This document shows, one piece after another, positions 1-9,776 of a stretch of 64,000 bases of DNA; position 1 is the first letter of the stretch; every line of letters starts with the position of its first letter. This stretch comes from Hyaloperonospora brassicae. Its lineage: Eukaryota; Oomycota; Peronosporomycetes; Peronosporales; Peronosporaceae. The notes under the pieces were generated by a model. It did not search any database and was not told the origin of the DNA. It worked only from the letters and a program-made list of their open reading frames with translations. The stretch covers positions 620,001 to 684,000 of the forward strand of contig CANTFL010001429.1 in the NCBI GenBank assembly GCA_947650285.1, in the 5' to 3' direction. The translations under genes were made by a program, and so were the position numbers.

Positions 1-1188
1 AATAATTATGATCAAGTACACGGCGCTTCTGGTCGACTTCCGACACTGCTGTGACCGACTGTCGATCATTCATCGAGCCCAGCTCTCGGCCACATACAAA
101 ATTGCAGTTTATTTCGATCATCAATCGATAACGGCTCGTACTCGAGTTGTTCAAAACTATTGCGAGCTGCAATAAGTTTTTTAAGCGAATCCTTACGGAC
201 AAAGCTTTCGACGAATCCTGATAAGAGCGTTACACGCTTGAGCCAACGACACTTCGTCTCGGTTGTGGTTTCCGTGGTACCATCCATGTTTATAAACGAC
301 ATCAATGTAGTAATCATGCTCAAAGCGATAGTTCTTAGCACTGATATCAAGATTATGAAGTCTTGATAAATTGAAAAGTGGGATCCGACAACTCATAGTA
401 ATATGATTCAACCACTCTCTCAGATTACTCAAAAGGCATCCATGGCATGTTCTCAGAAGCAGATCGTAACGCATTACGATCTGGCTCCTCTTGCGTAGTG
501 TCTCTGGGTACACTACGATCGCTGAAATCACTGGGATTGCTACGGCTACGATGACTCCGCGATGAGTAATCGGCACCATCACGATGACCAGCGTCATCAT
601 GTTTATCATTCGCATCAAAAGAATGCGAGTGCAATCGGCTTGACCCCCGCGACGAGTCCCCAGAACTGCCGGATGAGCCGAAGTATTCGTGACGCAAGTC
701 AGGATCGAGAAATGCCACGAGGTGTGGCAGCCGTCGTTTCTGCACGGGCAGCCTTACGGCTGGACTTCGCGGGAGAATTCGAGTCGGAGGGAAAGTCCGA
801 TTCGCCCGAATAGAGAATCTCTATTTCGGAGTCGTCGTCCATATGATTACCACCCGTAGCAGAGGCTGCGGATGAATAAGCTGCACGTGGGAGACCACCT
901 GCAACTGCAACATTGAGTGTCGCAGGATGCTTATCAGCACCAGCAGGCGACTAAGCACCTGCTGCCAAGTATTGAGATGCTTTCTCTCCGGATGCACGCA
1001 TCCGTGAAGCCGCGACAGTTGCGGCCTTGTTCGCGCAGCGCATGGACGTTCTCGTCCTTCGCTGAAAGCTAGAATGAGTTGGTCTAAACCAACAAGTGCT
1101 CCCTTTCCCATAGAGCGACCAACGATGGTCAATCTGTAACCAATGAAATAAAATCACTCACTGTAGTGACTGATGGTCAAGGGGGTGA
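1..1188 (+). mobile_element. 3' internal end of a decayed gypsy-type LTR element
   Basis: This stretch runs up to a purine-rich tract (about 1178-1186, a run of G after TCAA) immediately before an LTR start, which is where the polypurine tract of an LTR retrotransposon lies. The last 150 bases resemble the bases before the LTR at 38.8 kb (both have an AAGTGCTCCCT-type motif and a GTGAC...AAGGGG tract), so I infer the same family. No intact ORF is present; the longest open stretch, on the minus strand (425-745), is Ser/Arg/Asp-rich and looks low-complexity. The pol region is outside the window. No gene call is made here. Confidence 0.5.
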
Positions 1189-1651
1189 TGTAACGGGGTG
1201 AGACCGTTACATAAAAGTTTATACGAATCTATCAATTTTTAGGTATTATCCATTACGATAATACTCAATCAACATCACTCGAGAAGACGTGGTGTTGGCG
1301 GAAAATTAACCCGAGGGTAATATTCTTGGGTGCTCCACTATTGGTTGATGTAGACCACATCAACCAAATTAACCACCAATCGCTGCTGGACGCGCTCAAA
1401 GAGCGGTGGGCAATAGAACGACATAGGAGATTGTATCATATTATAGTTAGATCAAGACGAAAGGTGATTTACAAAGTTAAATAACAATATCAAATGACAA
1501 TTCTATTTTTTTTACTCAAACAGCGCTTTCGGGTTCAATTGGCTTCGGTTGCTCTTCCTCGCCACGTGTACGGGACGTCAGGAGCACGCAGATATGTGTT
1601 CAGTCAACATAAGGTCTTGCCAGTCATCTGGCAAGAGCGTGCCCTATTACA
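1189..1651 (+). repeat. LTR (3' LTR) of a gypsy-type element
   Basis: It begins TGTAACGGGG and ends CCCTATTACA, the degenerate inverted termini shared with the LTRs at 38828 and 47163. The body contains family landmarks: a region on TGGTTGATGT, an ACCACCAATCGCTGCTGGACGCG block and a GAGCGGTGGGCAAT block that match the other LTRs. An 8-bp perfect hairpin (1616-1623 with 1628-1635) sits just before the 3' terminus. Length is 463 bp. Confidence 0.65.
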
Positions 1652-1873
1652 CCAATGGTCCTTTTGCAATCAGGAATATAATTAGATATACTCAATACAG
1701 AGCAGAATTTTCCAAGTCCAAGACACGTGTATACTTTTAAGGTAAGTCATTGCGTGGGCTAAATTATGCCTGTTATCGAGCCTCCAGGAGCATAGATTGT
1801 AGAGGTCTTGTTCGGAAGCATCAAGAGTTAAGTCGGTCCGGACTGGTCAATAATCGCTTCCAGCGAACGATAA
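1652..1873. other. Spacer after LTR, no gene seen
   Basis: AT-rich spacer following the LTR. I see no primer-binding site that I can assign and no credible coding sequence. Confidence 0.4.
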
Positions 1874-2023
1874 GACTCGTCGCACGGCAAGCTGATGACC
1901 CAGTAGATGGCACCGCTTTAAGTCTCGTCGCACGGCGAGCCGGTTACCCAAGACGATATCGCTTTAAAACTCGCGAACGGCGAGCCAGTGAACCCATAGA
2001 CGACACTGTCCAAAGACTCGTCA
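1874..2023 (+). repeat. Degenerate 47-48 bp tandem repeat, about three copies
   Basis: Units start near 1874, 1922 and 1969, each opening with a version of GACTCGTCGCACGGCGAGCC and closing with CGCTTTAA, and a partial fourth unit starts near 2016. Copies differ at roughly a quarter of positions. The array is translatable on the plus strand but the units are not multiples of three, so it is probably a noncoding minisatellite. Confidence 0.55.
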
Positions 2024-2739
2024 AGAGATGAGTGGGTGGGTCTTTGACCAAGGACACCGTAATTTTTTATTCGGGCGTATACTGCGCCCGGTGACCTGTA
2101 AAAGCGTGAAAACGCCGACGTCTACCCATTGGTACGCGGTCACAGGATTACAGAAACGAAATCTGCTGAGATCCTCAGGCAGTCTTCTGAAGAAGAGAGT
2201 GATTGGTTGGAGGCATTCAGATAGTTGAGAGCCACAACTTAACAGAAGACGTGAACCACGGAGTGAATTGACCCGACATACTAGCCCAACTGCGCCGACT
2301 ATCTCGGCGACTGTTGTGTTATTACATTGAGACTGTATTTCCACACATTTGACTAACTACCATACCACAATAGTGTAGTTGCTACTACGAAGAGAAGGTC
2401 GGGTGGTATATCGTACTTCAAAAGTAGCAAATGAAGAAGGAGTGTCATTATCCTCCTAGCAGTACTGATTACCTAAGTGGAATTGGTCATGATATAATGC
2501 AATTAAGGATTAGCAATATAGAATTTTCGCGTGCTTTAGCTTGCTCATTGATTATGTTTTGATAAAATGAGCGCTTTACAAGACATAAAATGTAGGCATG
2601 CGTCCACATTGGAAGAGTTGTAAGAACATAAAGCCTGGAATCGTAACATATCTTGTTGTCCTACGTAACATCCAGCGGGAGGACTAAAATGACACATGTG
2701 CTCTCTTGCGCCACGACGTGCTCGCCAAATTGTGGTGAA

Positions 2740-3760
2740 GTGGTGATCACAAATATCTTGTCGTCCCGACTCTCCACTGGCTCCTGGACGACCGACGAAC
2801 GGACGGGGTACCCCGATTCTGTGCTCTGTGTTTTCTTGATTACCTTGTGTACCCGTCGGTGGGGCGGGTCGCGCTCTTCTTGGTGGACTTGAGTTGAAGC
2901 TGAACTTGACCGTTTTGGGGATAGGTGTTAACCGGGTGTAAATTCGTTTTCCGGTCAAACGTGAAGTGGATCGAGTGGAAATTCTCCACTCGATCGCAAG
3001 TGCACCTGGGCGCTCTACCAGAGTCGCCTGTATCCAAAGGTGATGCTCGAGTCGCGAGACTTCTGACCAATTGAGCCGCCTCACGATCTTTAATCTGAAC
3101 CGTTAGGTTCCCTGCGTCAAATCGCAGTCGGGGGGAGTGAGAACTGATGTTCCGCCTATCTAAACAATCCAAAGGCGAAATTTGTAAAGACGTGGGTGAC
3201 TCTCTTTTTAACAGGAGGCCAAATTTCCTGTCCGGGAGAAGTCGACGCGTGTCTTTCGTTGCAAACATAATTCTATTAAATGTCAACCAACCGAATCCAA
3301 ATCCTATGGCTATCTGTTCGCTAGGTCTCTTTTGCGTATCGCCTGTCTATGTCATTCACCTCTTGCATCATGTGGTCCACAGCATACACGCCGTAGTGGA
3401 TCGCGGGGTAGTGGATCGCGGTATAGGATCCACATCAATTGTGTTTTACACGCAATTATGTGTCCACACAAACAAGCATTACACACCCAGGGTGGATCGT
3501 AATCAATCTTTCGAGTCTCTGATCGGGCATCCACCGTCGGATCGCAGTCAATTCTGAGATCTCGCATGTTTGATGATCTTGGCGATACACTCCCCCAGCT
3601 TGCTTCCATATTCACCCATCTTCTATTGCCGTCAGCAATCCAGTGCTCCGGTTGATGTTCACCCATTGAGTGATCCTGTCCTGGTAATTTGGTGATCCAA
3701 GCCCTTGATCGCGGGTCGCGATCGGTCAATTATCGATCCTCGACTATACTCCTTCTTGAC
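2740..3760 (-). repeat. Interspersed repeat, copy A (LTR-element leader-like)
   Basis: This region is related by eye to 30040-31360, in the same order and orientation: a GGACGACCGAC block, an ACCCGTCGGTRGGGCGGGT block, a GAGGCCAAA...TCCKRYCCGG block, a CAACCAACC block and a TGTGGTCCACA block, with similar spacing. On the minus strand both copies encode a short Pro/Gly-rich stretch with GIGVP and VGRPGAS, as at the start of a gag-like ORF. It then runs into GGATCGCG-type short repeats. I infer two old copies of the leader/LTR of one retroelement family, but the family could not be named. Confidence 0.5.
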
Positions 3761-4976
3761 TGTTAGACAGATCAACTCGAATAAATTCAACAGTCGCTTT
3801 CTGTCACTCAGTCGTCTGATCCATCCTGCGCCCCAACGCCACGGTTAATATTGTGATCACTGTACCACAAAATTAACATCTCGACTGTGACTCAACGTAC
3901 CTTCGCAGCACTTCATTCTGCGGTTGAGATCTAACAAAAATGCATGCCATATTTACTAGCATAAAATGATAATTTGTCAGCACAGTTGGAGGGACTTGTG
4001 AAGCACTGGTATATAAGGTCAGCGATGACGTCCATGCGTGCTTACAAAAGCGATTACGCCGCCGTCGAGTACATCAAGTCTAAAGTTTACGAGGCGAAAA
4101 CTTTGATCGTCTCAAAAAGCGCTACATTTAGGTATTTGGCTCGCTTATTTTTCGCCAGTCACGAATGTTGCAAGCTAATTACAAGACACATCGTTGCTAC
4201 CCATGATGCACTTCTACACATGGCTGACAAATTTCTGGTTTATTGCGTTTGTGCAAATTCCGTACGATGTTGAAATTTAATTTGTTACAATGCAAAGTCA
4301 CTAAGATACAGCCGAAAATAGCTGCCCACAAGATCATTTTCTATTCGTACATCGTCGATCAAATTGCAGCATTTTATCAAAGGGTCCCCACGATAATTGC
4401 AACGAATTATAATCAAATGATTTGTATCTTGTGTTGCGCTACTACATGTATGCAAAAAATGCTGCTGCAAAACTCAATAAAGTATACATATATGCAAAGA
4501 TGAACGACGATACGTTTGCTGTTCTTATCGCGTAAAGAATTGGCTCACTTTTTACGTACTAATGTCAACAATGAGTAGGCATCCAAAAGCTCTTAGCACT
4601 GTGGCGACTTATATAATCGAATTTGCATACGGAAGGCAAATAAGAATGATGCGACAAGCTATAATGTAAATCATTTTAGCATCACGTATGCTGTCTACGA
4701 ATTGGTCCACGCAGAAGGTGGGAGAACGGCTGCAGGAAATGTCCCAGTTGCAAACACTGCCACTTGCACTGTTAATGTTTGTAGGCGCATGTTGCTAAGC
4801 CAGGTTACCATGCCCTCTTCAGTGACAAAACAAGGTATCATACCCGACTGTATTCCTTTTCGAGTCATCTCGCACAGCGAGTAGGATGGGCGGATCCCAA
4901 ACCTCCACCGCTCCAGCGATCGTATTTTTGCTTTCTACACAAAGCGATCGAAAAAAACGTCCCTCTCTATCGTCAT
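3761..4976. other. Intergenic, no gene seen
   Basis: AT-rich sequence between the repeat and the first gene. A 99-codon open frame at 3974-4273 (plus) has no recognisable domain or initiator upstream and is treated as chance. Confidence 0.4.
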
Positions 4977-4996
4977 ACTCATTCGCCATATTTTAT
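4977..4996 (+). promoter_or_regulatory. Oomycete initiator-type core promoter
   Basis: The sequence ACTCATTCGCCATATTTTAT fits the oomycete Inr (YCAYTYY) followed by the AT-rich flanking element. It lies about 125 bases upstream of the ATG at 5108, a normal leader length, and supports that start. Confidence 0.6.
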
Positions 4997-5107
4997 TCAA
5001 TTCGCCCCTCACAATAAGTATTAAACAATCATCACATCAACCCCAACGTATTAAACATTATCAGCGACCGAAGGAAGGGATCGGACGAGTCTGCTCCTGC
5101 CTCGACC

Positions 5108-8100
5108 ATGGCAAGCAGCGAAGACGCCAGCGCGCCACGTTTGAACGTATGGACGCCCAAAGAGTTCCGCGACCTCGTCAAGGCGTGGGAGCTCGCGCTC
5201 GCGCGTCCACAGGCGACCACTGACCGCCCCGAGTCGCTGCACGACACAGTGTACGACCAATTCGTCGCGCTGTGTGGCGGCCATTCGCGTCGAAATAAAG
5301 CCGCCCTGACGAGTAAACGCAGCGCGCTTAAATTTTCGTACCTTCACGTGCGCGACTTTAATCGCTCGCAAAGTCGGCACAAAGCGAAATTGTTTTTTGA
5401 TTTATCGGAAAAAGAGCGCCGCAGCATTTTGAAACAATTCAAAAAAACGAATTCTAATGTTTTGGACATCTCGCGCGAGATGTATAAGGCGCTGGAGCGC
5501 ATCATTCGACAGGGAGGAGGCGACGACGACGCGGCGGTACTGCCTGGAACAAGACCGAAGGAAGAAGAAGACCGAAGTGCGCGCACAGAGACGAGGACAA
5601 AGCGGACGTCGAGTGTGAATTGGACTGTACAACAGACTGCACCTGGTGACAAGATGGCGGATAAACCGGCGGCTGGATCACGTTACAGTACTACTCCTGC
5701 TAGTAGCAGTACTACTTGTACTGCTCGTAGTAGTAGTTTAAATGCTGATACTAGTACTAGTATATGGTCCGTGGACGAGATGCGGCAGCTGGTCAAGGCC
5801 TGGGGCATTGCAGTCCAACTGGTCTGTGCGAATTCGACGGGGCAATCCATGTCGATCATCCAAGAATTGGGTCGGCAATTTGAACTGCTGCAAGAGGGGA
5901 AGAGTGGATGCAATTTGCAGGGTCTGGCCACGCGACGGCGAGCGCTGAAGCTGTCGTACACGAGGATCTCAGCCTTTGACAAGATCCAGGAAATGAATGG
6001 AGACGTTGCTTTTGCCAAGCTGCCGTTGCCGACGAGACAGACGCTGATCAAGTCGTGGAAAAATGCAAATTTGTTGGACTTGCCAGCCGACATCTACTCG
6101 GAATTGACGAAAGTGATCCCGTTGGATACTCGAGCTATAGCTCTCGAAGACATGCGCCGCGCTAAAGCAGGCGAACCGGTGAGCGTAGGGGGTGGACGCT
6201 CAGGACGGAAACAAGGGAAACCACTGAAGCAGCCGAGAATCGTGAGATCAGCGCAAGACAGTAACGGTGAAGAAAGTAGGCGAGTGGCCGCCGTCCAACC
6301 TCCACTTGTTGCTGTTGACAGTGAAGAAGAGAAAGCTGGTGTTGTGAGAATGGTTGTGCACAGCCGCTTGAGTCTGAACGATGAGGAGAAGGATGCCGAC
6401 CCGAGTGCCAGAAATGCGCGCCTCACGGAGAAGAATACTTTGTCCGTTCGTGTTGAAGACGATGCCAGGCAGGCGTCAGCAGGCGGCGATCGTAACGCCA
6501 CGTCTACTGCAAGACTCGGTATCGATGAAATGGTCCGCAGTACTACTGAGGACAACGTTAGTTCTGGTCCACGCAGCAATGCGACATTGACGTCGTGTTC
6601 ACCACGTAAATTGAGCAGTGTATCTGTTGTTCCTCTGGCTGAAGGAGATTGCGAGAACGCGGGCAAAACGACTCGTTCTGACGGCGAAAGTTGCGGTGAT
6701 ACGCCTGGACATGCTGAGCTTTCTCGCGATCAATTGATGATGGACAAAGTCGTTTCCGCTGGCAGTACTCCTGGTATCGAGAAGATAGAATTGTCTACTA
6801 TGGACCCATGTCGCCAAGCCACGGTTTCGGAGCCACTGACTACCAAACTAAACCAATGTGCTGCAGCTGTTGATGGTGTTGCACTAGATAATTGCGAGAG
6901 CACACCTCAAAACGAGAGACCATGCGTTGCCACAACTCCGGCCGATGGCAAAGCGGATGCTCAGAAATTGGCGAAGAAAAAGCGCAAGCTTCGTGTCGAT
7001 GGACCGAAGGGACTGCTGTGGGAGAACAGTGAACTCCAGATACTCATCCACGCATGGGAACGAGCATCCATCCTAATGTGTAACAGCGACCCAGCTGAGC
7101 GTTTGTCTCTCAATAAGGAGATGTATCGCGAGTTTGTACAGATGCAAGGCGGGTCGTCAGTGCGAAATAGTACGGCCCTTGCAGCGCGCCGTAGCTCACT
7201 GAAGTTCTCTTATGCCCACATTGAGTCATTTGACAAGGCACAAGAGGCCAAAGGAGAGCCGTGTTACCACGAAATCCCAGAAGACAAGAGGATGGCCCTA
7301 TTGCGATCGTGGAAGAACCGCAACTCTGTTGATCTCACGAAGGAAATGTATGATGGTTTGGGGCGTATTCTAGCCATGGACGAACAGCTTGCTAGAGTCC
7401 GAAGTCTTCGCCCGCCTCCACTGCTCAAATTTAAGAAGAAAGCCGATAGCCCTGAAGAGGCTAAGCACTCTGTGCTAGGACCCGATGCGAGCCACTTGTT
7501 TAAAGCCGCAAAATGGACGACTGAAGAGTCATCAGACTTGATCAAGGCATGTGCAGATGTGATGAACTTTCCTAGCGACCAGGAACAGTCACCGACGAAA
7601 CGCGAATCCTTGATCTACGATGCATTCGTGACACGTCGGCAAAACGCGGGGGACACCGAGATACCTTTTCGTCGTGATCTGAGATCGATGGCGCAACAAT
7701 GGCGATATATTCTCGCGTCATATTCGTACATCAGAGCATGCAACGACAATTGTTCAGAGGGAGAGAGCCCGTCCTGGTTTGATATGTCGCCTGTACAAAA
7801 GCGAGCATATCAACAGTGTACGAACGTCCCGGCGAAATTTGTAGATCTCGATGCCGAGATGTTTGCGTTAGTAACCAAAACCTCATTTATGGGGGAAGCA
7901 GCTATATCTCCGCCATCACCGGTTGTCAAAGGCGTTACTGAAGGTATTTCACTGCGCCCTCGGTCGATGCGAAAGAGAACAGAGGCGTTCTGGTCATCCG
8001 ATTCCGACTCATCGGTGAACTCGTTGCCTCGCGCAAAACGCACCAGCAAAAAATCCCCTGTTGTGTCTGCGGGAAAGAAGGTAACCAATTGGCCTGTTGA

Positions 8101-9658
8101 GGAAATATGGGAGTTGATTCGGGCGTGGGATGAAGTATCGCGTGTGATGGGCAATTGTAGACTGTCACTAACGCTGGATGAGACGTTTGCTCTTTTCACA
8201 AAGGCGCAAGATGGGCCTCCGATTCACGGACGCACCCATAGTAGCGTGCGAAACAAATTGATCGCGCTGAAGTCTTCCTATTCCAAAATTACAGCTTACA
8301 TCTCCGAGCGGGGCGATAGTTCGGCTTGGTTCGACATGCCGCGAGCAGAGAGAATGATTGAAATCCGTAGCTGGAAAAAGAAAACGATAATAGATCTGGG
8401 CAGAGACATGTATGATGCGCTGAAGCAGATTGTGCTGATAGGGGGGAACGGAGTGCGAGGTAAGCGGACAATTCGCAAACTGGATCGACCACCAACAAGC
8501 CCGCCTGCTTCTTTTGGCTCGAAAGACCCGATCGAACAAGACAGGAAGGATCATGCCTGGCAAAAGCCCGAGAAGTCTGTAGTCGCCAATTGGAGCAAGG
8601 AAGAGCTGCTTATGCTTGGCGAAGCTTGTGGCGAGCTGCTGGAAGGACGGCGAAGTCGGCGGTATGTGTTCGAGGAGGAAAAGGATCGCTTTTTCCGTCG
8701 CTATGAAGAGTTGGGTGGAACCAACTCGCCGACGGCAGCAGTAGGACTTGCACGATTCGTGTTGGACTCGTACGAGTTCATCTACTTCTACGACCAGAAG
8801 GCAGCCGAACGTGACTCTCTCTTCTGGTTCGAGCTCGACGTTGCCGACCGAGAACAGATTGTAGCTAGAATGGGCAAGACGTATCGCAGCTTCAACGGTT
8901 TGAGCACCGTGGACAAGGACATATTCGACGTGATTGACGGAATCGATGCTGAGCTGCGTGTGACGCTGGGCGAGACGAAGAAAAAGACATACAAACCCCC
9001 GAACGACGCTTCTTCTCGCTACGTCGATATTGAAGCTGTCGTTGACCAGTGCGAGTTTCAATTGAGAAATGGTGCGGCTCCAACGAACCCCAAAGCCCGC
9101 GAAGCGTCAGCAGAGTCGGAAGCGTCGTCGTCGGATGAAAAGGCAGATGTGTCGTCGTCGGATTCGTCGTCCGCGGAAGAGTCGGCTGGCAGTGACTCAA
9201 GCGCCCCGGTTGGTGTGAGGTCGCGCCGAGTGACGCACTCCGAAGAGAAAGTCATTCGTGTGCCAAAACACCATGTTGTTCGCCCTGGATCAAACGCTGC
9301 TCCTAGTCGAGCTACTCCGCCCTGTAAGCGCAAACGAGAAGCAGTTGCTGGCGCGTCTTCGACGCTGTACATCACGGAGATCATTCAGAAGCAAAACAGG
9401 AAACTGGAACAAGCGGTGAAGCGGTTTCGAAAGGAGAGCGCAGACAATCGCAAGAAGCATCATGCGTTTTTGGTGCAAAAGATCCAAGATAGCTTCCCAG
9501 TTGACACCGGCCACGGTTCCTACCTAGAGCGAGTTGCGGAACGGCAAGGCCAAACGTTAGTGGTTATTTTCCAGAAATTGCAGCAGCATCGCGACGCTGA
9601 AAAGGCGAAAGACGAGGAGCTGATGCGCGAGTTGTTTGGTCAAAGTGGACCGTCTTGA
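5108..9658 (+). CDS. Six-repeat SANT/Myb-like nuclear protein
   Basis: A 1516-residue protein with six diverged copies of one module of about 120 residues, starting near residues 15, 220, 638, 803, 995 and 1162. Each opens with W-x3-E-(x)4-L-(x)3-(A/C), as in NVWTPKEFRDLVKAWE, and in copies 1-3 and 5 carries an L(K)xSYxxI-type helix and an (S)WK(K/N)xxxxDL core before xxxMYxxL. Copies 4 and 6 are the most diverged. The repeats are joined by Ser/Thr/Glu-rich linkers. The C-terminus has an acidic Ser tract (about 1335-1370), basic KRKR patches that could be nuclear signals, and a charged helix likely to coil (about 1420-1516). The W-led repeats suggest DNA or chromatin binding, but no named family is certain. 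No intron is needed. The start is the first ATG after the initiator near 4980. Confidence 0.85.
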   Translation: MASSEDASAPRLNVWTPKEFRDLVKAWELALARPQATTDRPESLHDTVYDQFVALCGGHSRRNKAALTSKRSALKFSYLHVRDFNRSQSRHKAKLFFDLSEKERRSILKQFKKTNSNVLDISREMYKALERIIRQGGGDDDAAVLPGTRPKEEEDRSARTETRTKRTSSVNWTVQQTAPGDKMADKPAAGSRYSTTPASSSTTCTARSSSLNADTSTSIWSVDEMRQLVKAWGIAVQLVCANSTGQSMSIIQELGRQFELLQEGKSGCNLQGLATRRRALKLSYTRISAFDKIQEMNGDVAFAKLPLPTRQTLIKSWKNANLLDLPADIYSELTKVIPLDTRAIALEDMRRAKAGEPVSVGGGRSGRKQGKPLKQPRIVRSAQDSNGEESRRVAAVQPPLVAVDSEEEKAGVVRMVVHSRLSLNDEEKDADPSARNARLTEKNTLSVRVEDDARQASAGGDRNATSTARLGIDEMVRSTTEDNVSSGPRSNATLTSCSPRKLSSVSVVPLAEGDCENAGKTTRSDGESCGDTPGHAELSRDQLMMDKVVSAGSTPGIEKIELSTMDPCRQATVSEPLTTKLNQCAAAVDGVALDNCESTPQNERPCVATTPADGKADAQKLAKKKRKLRVDGPKGLLWENSELQILIHAWERASILMCNSDPAERLSLNKEMYREFVQMQGGSSVRNSTALAARRSSLKFSYAHIESFDKAQEAKGEPCYHEIPEDKRMALLRSWKNRNSVDLTKEMYDGLGRILAMDEQLARVRSLRPPPLLKFKKKADSPEEAKHSVLGPDASHLFKAAKWTTEESSDLIKACADVMNFPSDQEQSPTKRESLIYDAFVTRRQNAGDTEIPFRRDLRSMAQQWRYILASYSYIRACNDNCSEGESPSWFDMSPVQKRAYQQCTNVPAKFVDLDAEMFALVTKTSFMGEAAISPPSPVVKGVTEGISLRPRSMRKRTEAFWSSDSDSSVNSLPRAKRTSKKSPVVSAGKKVTNWPVEEIWELIRAWDEVSRVMGNCRLSLTLDETFALFTKAQDGPPIHGRTHSSVRNKLIALKSSYSKITAYISERGDSSAWFDMPRAERMIEIRSWKKKTIIDLGRDMYDALKQIVLIGGNGVRGKRTIRKLDRPPTSPPASFGSKDPIEQDRKDHAWQKPEKSVVANWSKEELLMLGEACGELLEGRRSRRYVFEEEKDRFFRRYEELGGTNSPTAAVGLARFVLDSYEFIYFYDQKAAERDSLFWFELDVADREQIVARMGKTYRSFNGLSTVDKDIFDVIDGIDAELRVTLGETKKKTYKPPNDASSRYVDIEAVVDQCEFQLRNGAAPTNPKAREASAESEASSSDEKADVSSSDSSSAEESAGSDSSAPVGVRSRRVTHSEEKVIRVPKHHVVRPGSNAAPSRATPPCKRKREAVAGASSTLYITEIIQKQNRKLEQAVKRFRKESADNRKKHHAFLVQKIQDSFPVDTGHGSYLERVAERQGQTLVVIFQKLQQHRDAEKAKDEELMRELFGQSGPS

Positions 9659-9776
9659 GTGACGCCATGTGATTTCGCGATGCGAGAGACAGTGACGATC
9701 GACAGTACGAGTGTGACATTTACGACCTTACGGTTCATGCGTAAATACATGTGCAACACGCTTATTGCTTGCGCGG

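Noticed and set aside
8168..9061. 297-codon open frame on the minus strand
   Set aside because: Lies antisense within the 1516-aa gene, whose repeats and initiator are convincing; no domain in the antisense product.
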